DNA of 46,573 nucleotides from Sphingobacteriaceae bacterium (GTDB lineage Bacteria > Bacteroidota > Bacteroidia > Sphingobacteriales > Sphingobacteriaceae). Below are positions 28,848 through 36,270 of the stretch, in pieces (the first letter of the stretch is position 1; each line of letters begins with the position of its first letter). Below the pieces are notes generated by a model. It had not been told where the DNA came from, searched no databases, and saw only the letters and a list, made by a program, of their open reading frames with translations. The position numbers and the translations under genes were made by a program. The stretch spans positions 1 through 46,573 of the forward strand of contig CAHJXH010000005.1 in assembly GCA_903644075.1 (NCBI GenBank). Direction: 5' to 3'.

Positions 28848-28889
28848 TTAAGATATGGATTTTGTTTTACAACAAAATTCATATCTTAA
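28848..28889 (+). terminator. Terminator-like hairpin between the two MG2-Plug genes
   Basis: A 19-bp stem with one mismatch (28848-28866 with 28871-28889) and a TTAC loop; AT-rich, followed by ATTTTATT. It may terminate copy 1 or attenuate transcription into copy 2, which starts 26 nt later. Confidence 0.7.
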
Positions 28890-28914
28890 CATTTTATTAC
28901 AATAACCTAAACCT

Positions 28915-31650
28915 ATGCTTCTTAATAAAAAAGCTGTTTTACTACTGGTGTATCTATTGCCCTTAACTGTATTGGGCGCTAATAAATTTCAGGAAGATCC
29001 TATTAAAAAAGCAGCCACCCAATTAGAAAAATGGCTGGCTGATTATCCGCAAGAGAAAGTATACCTGCATTTTGATAAGCCTTATTATACCGCTGGTGAT
29101 GATATTTGGTTCAAAGCATACGTAACAGCAGGGCCTCAGCGCAGGTTATCTGCTTTAAGCGGGGCATTAAATATAGAATTGATAGATGACAGGGATTCGG
29201 TTAAGCAAGCTATTAAAATCCCCCTTACAGCAGGTCTCGGTCATGGCGATTTTGCTTTGTCTGATACGCTTGCTGCCGGCAGCTACCGTATACGTGCTTA
29301 TACCAATTGGATGCGAAATGCCGGCCCGGGTTACTTCTTCGATAAAACCATCCAAATAGGCAATGTGACTAAAAAAACGGTGCTTACCAAAACAAACTAT
29401 ACTTACACAAATCAGGGCGGTAAGCCTGTTATTAACGCATCGGTAAATTACACTGATTTGGCAGGTGCCCCTTACACCAATAAGGAAGTAAGTTACCAGG
29501 TGCAGCTAAACAATAAAGATGTATCGAGAGGCAAAGTAATAACTGATGACAAAGGCGATCTGCGTATCGCTTTCACCAATCCCTTACAGGTTGCGATAAC
29601 GCAGGGTGCCATTACTACCAAAATAAAAATTGAGGAAAAAACCACTGCAATTAATGTAATACCAATTAAAGCTGTATCTGCTAAAGTTAATGTGCAGTTT
29701 TTTCCGGAAGGCGGTAATTTAATTGAGGGATTACCTTCTAAGGTGGCCTTTAAAGCGCTGGGTAACGACGGCCTCGGTAAGCCAATAACAGGGGTTATTG
29801 TTGATAATGATAACCAGGAAATAACCCGTATAACAACCCAGCACCTAGGGATGGGGTCATTTATGATATTACCCGAAGCCGGTAAAACATACCAGGCGAA
29901 AATTACCTATGAGGATGGTTCGCAAAGTTTGGTTGCATTACCCGGGGCTTTGGATAAGGGCTACGTGATGAGTATCAACAACAATCTGGCTAACGACCCG
30001 GACCATATTTCTTTGCGGATTATTGCAAGCCCCGAACTTTCGGGAAGTGAGATTAATTTGGTAGCCCAGTATGGCGGTAAAGTATGTTTTGCATCAAAAG
30101 ATAAATTAACCAATAGCAGCCTTGCTTCAAAAATAGCTAAAGACCGTTTCCCATCGGGTATTGTACAGTTTACCCTATTTAATGCAAGCGGCGAAGCTAT
30201 TAGCGAACGACTGATTTTTGTAAAGCGTGCCGATGGTTTAAATCTTGGCATAACATCGGCTAAACAAACTTATGCACCGCGTGAAAAAGTGAAGCTTGAT
30301 TTACTAACAAGCAGCACGGATGATAAACAGGTAGAGGCCAGCCTTTCGGCCGCTGTAATTGATGAAAGCAAGGTGCCGGTTAATGAATCAGACGAAACTA
30401 CGATCCTGTCGAGTATGCTGTTGAGTTCAGACATTAAAGGTTATATCGAAAAGCCTAATTATTACTTAATCAATAATGATAAACAAATTGCTGACGATCT
30501 TGATTTATTAATGCTTACCCAAGGCTACCGCCGCTTTGAGTGGAAACAGCTAACGAGCGATAATTTTACACCGCCTGTTTATGAACCAGAGAAAACACTG
30601 CAAATATCGGGCAGGGTACATACATCAAATAACAAATCCGTTGCAAATGGTAAAGTTAGTTTGCTTACTACCCAGGGTGGCGTGTTTGCTGTAGATACGC
30701 TTACAGACGAAAACGGGCGGTTCGCATTTAAAGATCTGGCATTTAAAGATAGTATCAGGTTTGTGATACAAGCCCGTACTGCAAAAGATAAAAAATATGT
30801 AGATATAGACCTTGACAATGTGGGGCGCCAACAGGTAACCACTAATATAAACGCGCCGGATATTAACCCCAATAATGATATGGCAACCTATTTGCAAAAC
30901 AGTAAGCTTTTTTACCAGCAGCAAATAAAATATGGAGTGGGTAACCATAATATTATGCTTAAGGAGGTTAAAGTAACAGCATCGAAACCTGTGCTCGAAA
31001 ATTCATCAAACCTAAACGGGCCCGGTAATGCCGACAAGGTATTTAGGCTGGATGATATAGAGGCCATGAGATGTACTGATTTAACCCTTTGTTTGGCAGC
31101 CCGTATACCCGGGGTTCAATTTAGAAATGGAAAACCTTACCTGGTTCGAAGTATGGCCTTAAGTCCAAACCAGCTCCCTGCCCCGATGATGGTTATGTTT
31201 GATGGAATGGCTGTTGATGATGATTTTTTACAAACCATTAACCCGGATATGGTTGGTAGCATAGAAGTATTAAAAAGCGCTACCAATACAATGCTATATG
31301 GTTCGCGTGGTGGCTCGGGCATTATATTGATAAATAGCAGGCGTGGAAATGAGGCGAGCAACAACCAATACCAACGTTATACGCCCGGCCTTATCAGGTA
31401 TACCCCCAAAGGTTTTTACATAGCCCGCACTTTTTACTCGCCGCAATATGGTGATCCTAAAACTAATGAAGCGCTGGCAGATTTGCGCAGCACCATTTAT
31501 TGGGCCCCAAATGTAATAACCGACAAAGACGGCAAAGCCGCAATTGAATTCTTTAATGCAGGCAGCAAAGGTACTTACCGGGTTGTAGTTGAAGGTATTG
31601 ATAATGACGGCCATATAGGCCGCCATGTATACCGTTATAAAGTGGAGTAA
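28915..31650 (+). CDS. MG2-domain / TonB-receptor Plug protein without beta-barrel, copy 2
   Basis: A 911-residue paralogue of copy 1, collinear over its full length: signal peptide, EKVYLHFDKPYYTAGDDIWFKAYV, the NYTYTNQGGKPVINASVNY beta domain, ISGRVHTSNNKSVANGKVSL, then the Plug region (DDIEAMRCTDLTLCLAARIPG; MMVMFDGMAVDDDF; MVGSIEVLKS; YGSRGGSGIILINSRRG), and the closing GSKGTYRVVVEGIDNDGHIGRH. The two Cys in the Plug entrance (CTDLTLC; CPDITFC in copy 1) are conserved. The Plug segment and the beta-sandwich after residue 150 differ most, suggesting diverged partners. No barrel. Function unknown. Confidence 0.8.
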   Translation: MLLNKKAVLLLVYLLPLTVLGANKFQEDPIKKAATQLEKWLADYPQEKVYLHFDKPYYTAGDDIWFKAYVTAGPQRRLSALSGALNIELIDDRDSVKQAIKIPLTAGLGHGDFALSDTLAAGSYRIRAYTNWMRNAGPGYFFDKTIQIGNVTKKTVLTKTNYTYTNQGGKPVINASVNYTDLAGAPYTNKEVSYQVQLNNKDVSRGKVITDDKGDLRIAFTNPLQVAITQGAITTKIKIEEKTTAINVIPIKAVSAKVNVQFFPEGGNLIEGLPSKVAFKALGNDGLGKPITGVIVDNDNQEITRITTQHLGMGSFMILPEAGKTYQAKITYEDGSQSLVALPGALDKGYVMSINNNLANDPDHISLRIIASPELSGSEINLVAQYGGKVCFASKDKLTNSSLASKIAKDRFPSGIVQFTLFNASGEAISERLIFVKRADGLNLGITSAKQTYAPREKVKLDLLTSSTDDKQVEASLSAAVIDESKVPVNESDETTILSSMLLSSDIKGYIEKPNYYLINNDKQIADDLDLLMLTQGYRRFEWKQLTSDNFTPPVYEPEKTLQISGRVHTSNNKSVANGKVSLLTTQGGVFAVDTLTDENGRFAFKDLAFKDSIRFVIQARTAKDKKYVDIDLDNVGRQQVTTNINAPDINPNNDMATYLQNSKLFYQQQIKYGVGNHNIMLKEVKVTASKPVLENSSNLNGPGNADKVFRLDDIEAMRCTDLTLCLAARIPGVQFRNGKPYLVRSMALSPNQLPAPMMVMFDGMAVDDDFLQTINPDMVGSIEVLKSATNTMLYGSRGGSGIILINSRRGNEASNNQYQRYTPGLIRYTPKGFYIARTFYSPQYGDPKTNEALADLRSTIYWAPNVITDKDGKAAIEFFNAGSKGTYRVVVEGIDNDGHIGRHVYRYKVE

Positions 31651-31690
31651 AAGCTACTGAGTACCCAGATCTTTGAATCTACTTCAGTTT

Positions 31691-31814
31691 CTACCCTTAT
31701 TAACGTCATTAGTATTAGCAATGTCGTTGCATTCCCCTTTTAAGGGGAAAACTACTGCCGGTGCCCCTTGCATAAATGCTCACAAGGGGTATAATTTATG
31801 CTGATCAGACTTGT
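31691..31814 (-). repeat. Dispersed repeat family 1, copy B (inverted)
   Basis: The reverse complement of this stretch aligns with 16820-16947 nearly end to end, including the CCCCTT-AA-AAGGGG hairpin, the GCACCGGCAGTAGTTTTCCC word and the terminal AATAAGGG. It sits between the stop codon of MG2-Plug copy 2 and the convergent CBM9-like gene. Confidence 0.8.
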
Positions 31815-31829
31815 GAGTACTTGGTAGTT

Positions 31830-31857
31830 AATAAAGGCGGGTTTACTCGCCTTTATT
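31830..31857. terminator. Bidirectional terminator, MG2-Plug copy 2 / CBM9-like gene
   Basis: A perfect 10-bp stem (31830-31839 with 31848-31857). The stop codon of the minus-strand gene (31843-31845) lies in the loop, so the last codons of that gene form one arm. Confidence 0.75.
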
Positions 31858-32730
31858 TAAATAATATTTCTCCCAAAAATCCATTGATTTGGCTATTTCC
31901 GAGTGGTCGCTGCCATTGGTATCGCTCATTCCGCCGCGTCCGCCGCCCATTCCGCCTCCGCCGTGACGGCCGCCGCCACCTCCGCCGCCCATTCCACCAC
32001 GGCCTCCGCCGCCACCCATGCCGCCGCGGCCGCCGCCCATACCACCATTGCCATCAGCCGTTTTATTAGCGTTTGAGGGATGGGTAACACCATTTATTTT
32101 AATATTAAAGGCCCATTCGGTTTTATCCGGGGCTTCGGCATGGAAAAATTTGAGGGGGATGGCTGCTTCGTATACCAGGTTATCATCGGCATCAATATTA
32201 AGCGCCACTTTAATGCCGTAGGTGTTTGAAGTGGTCATGATATCGCTTTCAATATCGGGGAAACCGGTTACCTTAATATTGCGCAGCTTAGTCATTTTAG
32301 CGCGTAGCATCTCGTCCCGATCTTGCTGATCTAACAGATCGGGGTTGCCCTTTTTATCACCCGATGGGCTGGTTTGCGGCTCATCAGGATTGCTAACAGG
32401 GAAGGTAATGCTACTTTCTTCTTTCTTTTTGCCTTTGGTATTAATGCTCAGAGTAAGCCCCGCGCGTATAATGCGGATCTGCTCGGTACGGTCGTTAACG
32501 CGTACAACCATGTACAGGTTATCCTTATCGTTAGCCAAGGTATAATAGATCTTTTTATCTGCGTTAAAATAGCGTAAGCTGTCGCCCCAGTCTTTCAGGT
32601 CGCCATCAATTTTAATATCGGCAGGCGGCGGTTTTAAGGTATTAAGAGCTTTTGTTTGTGCCTGGCTATGCAGGCTTAACAGCAAGCCGGCTGCCGCACA
32701 AAACGACAAGGCAGGGAAATAAGGCTTCAT
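31843..32730 (-). CDS. Secreted CBM9-like protein with a Gly/Arg/Met-rich insert
   Basis: A 295-residue protein: signal peptide (about 1-24, ending HSQAQ), then KIDGDLKDWGDSLRYFNADKKIYYTLANDKDNLYMVVRVND, the hallmark start of a CBM9-like/DOMON-type beta-sandwich seen in secreted carbohydrate-binding and 'sugar-binding' proteins. The domain closes with AFNIKINGV at about residue 213. Residues 225-268 are almost pure Gly with Met, Arg and His (GGMGGGRGGM units). The tail is a short helix (SEIAKSMDFWEKYYLNKGE). No catalytic module. The insert is probably flexible; whether it binds anything is unknown. Confidence 0.65.
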   Translation of the reverse strand: MKPYFPALSFCAAAGLLLSLHSQAQTKALNTLKPPPADIKIDGDLKDWGDSLRYFNADKKIYYTLANDKDNLYMVVRVNDRTEQIRIIRAGLTLSINTKGKKKEESSITFPVSNPDEPQTSPSGDKKGNPDLLDQQDRDEMLRAKMTKLRNIKVTGFPDIESDIMTTSNTYGIKVALNIDADDNLVYEAAIPLKFFHAEAPDKTEWAFNIKINGVTHPSNANKTADGNGGMGGGRGGMGGGGGRGGMGGGGGGGRHGGGGMGGGRGGMSDTNGSDHSEIAKSMDFWEKYYLNKGE

Positions 32731-32808
32731 TTGTAATAGGGGTTTTTATAAAACTATCAATTATTGCAGCTATAACACATTTTTACTGTGTTTATTATGC
32801 TTTTTAAG

Positions 32809-32816
32809 TAAATTTG
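32809..32816 (+). promoter_or_regulatory. Candidate minus-7 element of clpS
   Basis: TAAATTTG, a full TAnnTTTG match, ending 16 nt before the clpS ATG. The minus-33 region (GTGTTT) is weak. Confidence 0.4.
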
Positions 32817-32832
32817 TGATTACAATACAACT

Positions 32833-33114
32833 ATGCCGACTGAAGTACAGGAAGAGACACTAACCCTTGAGGAAATATTGGCGGGACTGAAAGAAGTGCA
32901 CCGCCTTATATTGTGGAACGATGATGTAAATAGTTTTGATCATGTGATTTACTGCATGATGAAGTACCTGGATTACTCGGAAGGCCAGGCCGAAAAAATT
33001 GCCTGGAAGGTACACAACGAAGGCAAGTGCGCCATACTGGAAGGCTCATTCACCGAAATGGAAGTTTACCGCAAAATATTACAACAGGAAGGGTTAACCG
33101 TTTCTGTAGAATAA
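32833..33114 (+). CDS. clpS: ATP-dependent Clp protease adaptor ClpS
   Basis: A 93-residue protein with the ClpS core: LILWNDDVNSFDHVIYCMMKYLDYS (residues 23-47; the NDDVN and F/H positions form the N-degron pocket), QAEKIAWKVHNEGKCAIL, and EMEVYRKILQQEGL. It binds the N-domain of ClpA-type unfoldases and presents N-end-rule substrates. The short N-terminal extension is acidic, as usual. It stands alone, followed by a repeat array and a terminator. Confidence 0.95.
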   Translation: MPTEVQEETLTLEEILAGLKEVHRLILWNDDVNSFDHVIYCMMKYLDYSEGQAEKIAWKVHNEGKCAILEGSFTEMEVYRKILQQEGLTVSVE

Positions 33115-33117
33115 TGA

Positions 33118-33390
33118 TACCGTAGAGACACAATACCTTGTGTCTCTTTTTTAATTTGAATTTATTATACCGTAGAGACACAATACCTTGTGTCTCTTTT
33201 TAATTTGATATTTATTATACCGTAGAGACACAATACCTTGTGTCTCTTTTAATTTAATATTCATTACGCCGTAGAGACACAATATTTTGTGTCTCTGTTG
33301 TTTTGGATCTAATCATGCACGAGACACAAGGTATTGTGCCTCTACGGGAGATAAGATATACAGAAACACAAAATATTGTGTCTCTACAGA
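33118..33390. repeat. Array of six palindromic repeats (GAGACACAA-N4-TTGTGTCTC type)
   Basis: Four direct units with 22-nt palindromic cores at 33125-33146, 33175-33196, 33225-33246 and 33274-33295, spaced 49-50 nt apart, each led by CCGTA or GCCGTA. They are followed by two units in inverted orientation (33321-33346 and 33361-33389). Inter-unit sequence is AT-rich and itself repeated (TTTAATTTGAATTTATTATA). The structure is like REP/BIME clusters. There is no cas gene, and the spacers are related to each other, so this is not CRISPR. Confidence 0.88.
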
Positions 33391-33401
33391 AGCATAAAAG
33401 A

Positions 33402-33437
33402 AAAAGCGCCTTAGACAATCTAAGGCGCTTTTCTTTT
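33402..33437. terminator. Bidirectional terminator clpS / ilvE
   Basis: A perfect 14-bp stem (33402-33415 with 33419-33432), CAA loop, A-run on one side and T-run on the other, between convergent genes. Confidence 0.9.
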
Positions 33438-33476
33438 ATATGATTACGTAAAACGTATAACGTCTCACGTCAAACC

Positions 33477-34541
33477 TTACACAATATAATTCCAACCGAA
33501 AGTATCGGTGGTTTTACCATAGCGGATGTCGTCTAAAGTTTTTAATACTTTTTGAGAGAACTCACGGGTTGTGGGGTCGCTCATGGTGTACTCTTCGCCA
33601 TTGTAGTTTAATGAACCAACAGGAGCAATAGTAGCAGCAGTACCTGCGCCGAAAGCATCGGTCAGTTTGCCGTTTTTAGCGCCTTCAACAACTTCGGCAA
33701 TAGATACACGGCGCTCTTCAACAGGCATTCCCCATGATTTGGCAAGGGTCAATACGGTATCGCGGGTTACGCCATCTAAAATAGTATCGCGGGTTGAAGG
33801 GGTTACCAAGGTGCCATCCAGCACAAACATTACGTTTGCTGCACCCATTTCTTCCACATATAAATGCTCTTTAGCATCGGTCCAGATCAGTTGATCGAAG
33901 CCTTCTTCGGCAGCTTTTTTAAATGGCAGCATAGATCCACCGTAGTTACCGGCAGCTTTAGCATAACCAAAACCACCTTCGGCGGCACGGGTATAATGTG
34001 TCTCAAATTTCACGCGCAGAGGCTTAGTGAAATACGGGCCAACCGGGCCGGTTAATACCATAAATTTATAGGTGGTAGATGGACTAACACCTAAATAAGG
34101 GTCCGTAGCAAACATAAACGGACGGATATATAGTGAGTGGCCTGCCTGTGCAGGAATCCAATCGCGATCAAGATCAACTAAAGCGGCAATGCTTTGTATA
34201 AACAGATCTTCTGGCAGTTCGGCCATGCAAAGGCGCTCTGCAGATTTGTTGAAACGTGCCGCATTTTTATCAGGACGGAAGACAGAGACCTGACCATCTG
34301 CATGTTTATAAGCTTTCATTCCTTCGAAAAACGCTTGTCCGTAATGCAGCGCAGAAATAGCCGGGCTAAGGGCAATCTCGCCATAAGGTACAATTTCGAA
34401 GTTCTTCCATTCGCCATCTGCATAATCAGCCACCAGCATGTGGTCAGAAAAGGTACGGCCAAATACCAGGTTAGTAAAGTCCGTTTCCTGCAAACGGGAA
34501 TGGGTAGTTTTTGTAATTTTGATGTCCAACGTGTCTGTCAT
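33477..34541 (-). CDS. ilvE: Branched-chain amino acid aminotransferase
   Basis: A 354-residue class-IV PLP aminotransferase of the longer (BCAT2-like, about 350 aa) type. Visible motifs: YGQAFFEGMKAYKHADGQVSVFRP near residue 70, the Schiff-base lysine region GGFGYAKAAGNYGGSMLP, LYVEEMGAANVMFVLDG, and TRDTILDGVTRDTVLTLA. It interconverts Val, Leu and Ile with their 2-oxo acids using glutamate. Other ilv/leu genes are not in the window. Start ATG at 34541 gives the usual short N-terminus. Divergent from the small membrane protein across 89 nt. Confidence 0.95.
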   Translation of the reverse strand: MTDTLDIKITKTTHSRLQETDFTNLVFGRTFSDHMLVADYADGEWKNFEIVPYGEIALSPAISALHYGQAFFEGMKAYKHADGQVSVFRPDKNAARFNKSAERLCMAELPEDLFIQSIAALVDLDRDWIPAQAGHSLYIRPFMFATDPYLGVSPSTTYKFMVLTGPVGPYFTKPLRVKFETHYTRAAEGGFGYAKAAGNYGGSMLPFKKAAEEGFDQLIWTDAKEHLYVEEMGAANVMFVLDGTLVTPSTRDTILDGVTRDTVLTLAKSWGMPVEERRVSIAEVVEGAKNGKLTDAFGAGTAATIAPVGSLNYNGEEYTMSDPTTREFSQKVLKTLDDIRYGKTTDTFGWNYIV

Positions 34542-34630
34542 GGCCCAATAGATTTGAATTGGGGCAATTTAGGAATTTATGAAGTAAATCTCAATTTATA
34601 AGCCGGAAAAATAGACCTTTACCGAATATT

Positions 34631-35089
34631 ATGAGCACAGCAATACACACTTACTACATAGACCCTAAAAAAGCGCCTGCATATAAACGCCAAACTAACA
34701 TCAGTTTACTGGTACCCTACCTGTTTCCGATAGGTTTAATTGTGTATCAATTGGTGCGTACAGGCTACGATTATCGCTTTATTATCCTGAGCATTGCTAT
34801 AACTTTGATAGCCCTTATCCTGCTATTTCTCAGTATCAAAAAATCGAACAAACGGATTGATACCATGACACTGGCCGTGAGCGATGATGCAGTTACACTG
34901 ACCGAACTTGGTAAACGCGAGAAGCAAATTAAAATTATCGATATAACTGCTGTAGAAAGCGATGTTAAAGGCATCGAACTCAAAGGCAAATCGACCTCGA
35001 AAAATGCTTTTGTAATTGCGCAGGAATTTGAGAAGTTTGATCAGATCAAAAAACTGATTGAAGCAAAAGTGGCTAAGCGGAAAAGATAA
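34631..35089 (+). CDS. Small membrane protein with a C-terminal PH-like domain, unknown
   Basis: A 152-residue protein with two adjacent membrane helices (about residues 24-45 and 50-70, LVPYLFPIGLIVYQLV and FIILSIAITLIALILLFLSI) and an approximately 80-residue soluble domain of alternating strands ending in a helix (AQEFEKFDQIKKLIEAKVAKRKR). The two-helix plus beta-strand layout resembles YcxB/bacterial PH-like membrane proteins; the match is structural style only. Divergent from ilvE, convergent with tryptophan dioxygenase. Confidence 0.6.
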   Translation: MSTAIHTYYIDPKKAPAYKRQTNISLLVPYLFPIGLIVYQLVRTGYDYRFIILSIAITLIALILLFLSIKKSNKRIDTMTLAVSDDAVTLTELGKREKQIKIIDITAVESDVKGIELKGKSTSKNAFVIAQEFEKFDQIKKLIEAKVAKRKR

Positions 35090-35166
35090 GTGAATATCGA
35101 ATAATGAATTTCGAATGTCCAACATCGATTTTCTCCTTCATCATTCAATATTCGATATTATTTTCT
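35090..35166. terminator. Long imperfect hairpin between convergent genes
   Basis: The two ends of this spacer are complementary: GAATATCGAATAATGAA near 35092 against TTCATCATTCAATATTCGATATT ending near 35160. The stem is AT-rich with a bulge. It lies between a plus-strand stop (35089) and a minus-strand stop (35167) and probably serves as a shared terminator. Confidence 0.6.
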
Positions 35167-36120
35167 TTAAGCTAACGCACCTTCAACCCAGGCTTTCCCC
35201 CAGTTCTCCATTTGCTCGGCAGTCCATAACTCAGGATAAAATATTCTTTTCTGGAAACGCGGAGGCAGGTATTTCTGCCAGTTGGTACCACCGGTGGCCT
35301 TAATTTCTTCGGGTTCGCGGTGCAGGTATTTTACGGCCGATTTATAGTGGGCCAAAGGCCAGTTTACGTTAACGTGGGTATCCAGCTGGCGTAATTGATC
35401 TGCCAGTTGCGGGGTAGCTTGTCCGGCTGCATGTAAATTATGGTATAGTTTGTTGAAGTTAACATCGGCGCAGCTTTTACCCAGGGCAATAAAAGTATCA
35501 GCATACTTTTTCTCGAATTGTTTAAGCGTCAATGTTTTTTTACCGGTAGATAATTCGGTAGCGCCGAACTTCCAGTAGATATGCTCGAACTGGTCTTCAA
35601 CACCGGCAACTCTTAACTCTTCGCGTTTATCTTTAGCAACCAAGTTGATGAAATCGGTAGCAAAGATTTCGATCATACGATATTGTCCCGATTGAAACCC
35701 ACTGGCAGGCAGCAAGGACATCCTGAATTTGAGGAACTGCTCTTTTTCCATCCCTTCAACCATAACCTCGAACGAGTTAACCAGCGCGTTAAAATAGTTA
35801 TTGATCCGTTTTAAACGGGTGGTGAAAAATTCGGCAGTCAAATCCTCTTTAGCAGCAATTTGTTTACACTCGTGCAAAGTAAGTTTAAAGTACAACTCCG
35901 TGATCTGGTGATACATGATAAAGATCTCTTCATCAGGAAACGGCGTTTTAGGGCTCTGTAAACTTAGCAGGGTATCGAGGTGTATGTAATCCCAATAGGT
36001 GAGGAAATCGGCATACAGCAAACCATCGAGGTAGGATGACATGTCTTGCCCCATAGCCTCATATTTTTGCTGCAGCTGCTCTAACCGTTCGGTTATCTCG
36101 GGTGTAAATTGCATACACAA
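35167..36120 (-). CDS. Tryptophan 2,3-dioxygenase family protein
   Basis: A 317-residue heme dioxygenase. Identifiers: LTYWDYIHLDTLLSLQSP, the distal-pocket IFIMYHQITELYFKLTLHE (His71), FRMSLLPASGFQSGQYRMIEI, the C-terminal WPLAHYKSAVKYL with the expected proximal heme His, and KATGGTNWQKYLPP (the ATGGT substrate-binding loop). It opens the indole ring of L-Trp to N-formylkynurenine, the first step of the kynurenine route. Other kyn genes are absent from the window. Start is MCMQF at 36120 or Met3 at 36114. It is divergent from the ClC gene across 150 nt that hold a riboswitch for the latter. Confidence 0.9.
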   Translation of the reverse strand: MCMQFTPEITERLEQLQQKYEAMGQDMSSYLDGLLYADFLTYWDYIHLDTLLSLQSPKTPFPDEEIFIMYHQITELYFKLTLHECKQIAAKEDLTAEFFTTRLKRINNYFNALVNSFEVMVEGMEKEQFLKFRMSLLPASGFQSGQYRMIEIFATDFINLVAKDKREELRVAGVEDQFEHIYWKFGATELSTGKKTLTLKQFEKKYADTFIALGKSCADVNFNKLYHNLHAAGQATPQLADQLRQLDTHVNVNWPLAHYKSAVKYLHREPEEIKATGGTNWQKYLPPRFQKRIFYPELWTAEQMENWGKAWVEGALA

Positions 36121-36142
36121 AAATAGAAAAAGAATTAGGCTA

Positions 36143-36173
36143 TTGCACCCAATGTATTTTTAACCCATATTTG
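36143..36173 (+). promoter_or_regulatory. Promoter of the fluoride-riboswitch / ClC transcript
   Basis: TTG at 36143-36145, a 20-nt spacer, then CATATTTG (36166-36173; one mismatch to TAnnTTTG). The predicted transcript start (about 36178-36180) falls directly in front of the aptamer at 36184. Confidence 0.5.
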
Positions 36174-36183
36174 TATTGTACTG

Positions 36184-36268
36184 AAAGGCAATGGTGAGCT
36201 GCCTATTTGAACCGCCCTAAAAAGCTGATGACGCCTACTCGAATAATTTTATTTATTTGCATGTAGGT
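36184..36268 (+). promoter_or_regulatory. Fluoride riboswitch (crcB motif) with translational expression platform
   Basis: The crcB-motif features occur in order: stem AGGCA (36186-36190) with TGCCT (36200-36204), loop GGTG (36193-36196) able to form the pseudoknot with CGCC (36232-36235), then ACCGCC (36211-36216), and the most conserved block CTGATGACGCCTAC (36225-36238). The crcB motif is a fluoride aptamer that activates fluoride-export genes. Downstream, GTAGG at 36263-36267, 3 nt before the ATG, can pair with CCTAC at 36234-36238 in the ligand-free state, suggesting start-site sequestration. No terminator hairpin with T-run is seen, so control is probably translational (inference). Confidence 0.88.
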
Positions 36269-36270
36269 TT

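Noticed and set aside
31776..32069. 97-residue Arg/His/Pro-rich reading frame on the plus strand
   Set aside because: It is the antisense shadow of the Gly-rich coding tract of the CBM9-like gene; its composition follows from GGN codons read backward.
33118..33390. Regularly spaced palindromic repeats resembling a CRISPR array
   Set aside because: Inter-repeat sequences are nearly identical to each other, two units are inverted, and there are no cas genes; the cluster is a REP-like array.
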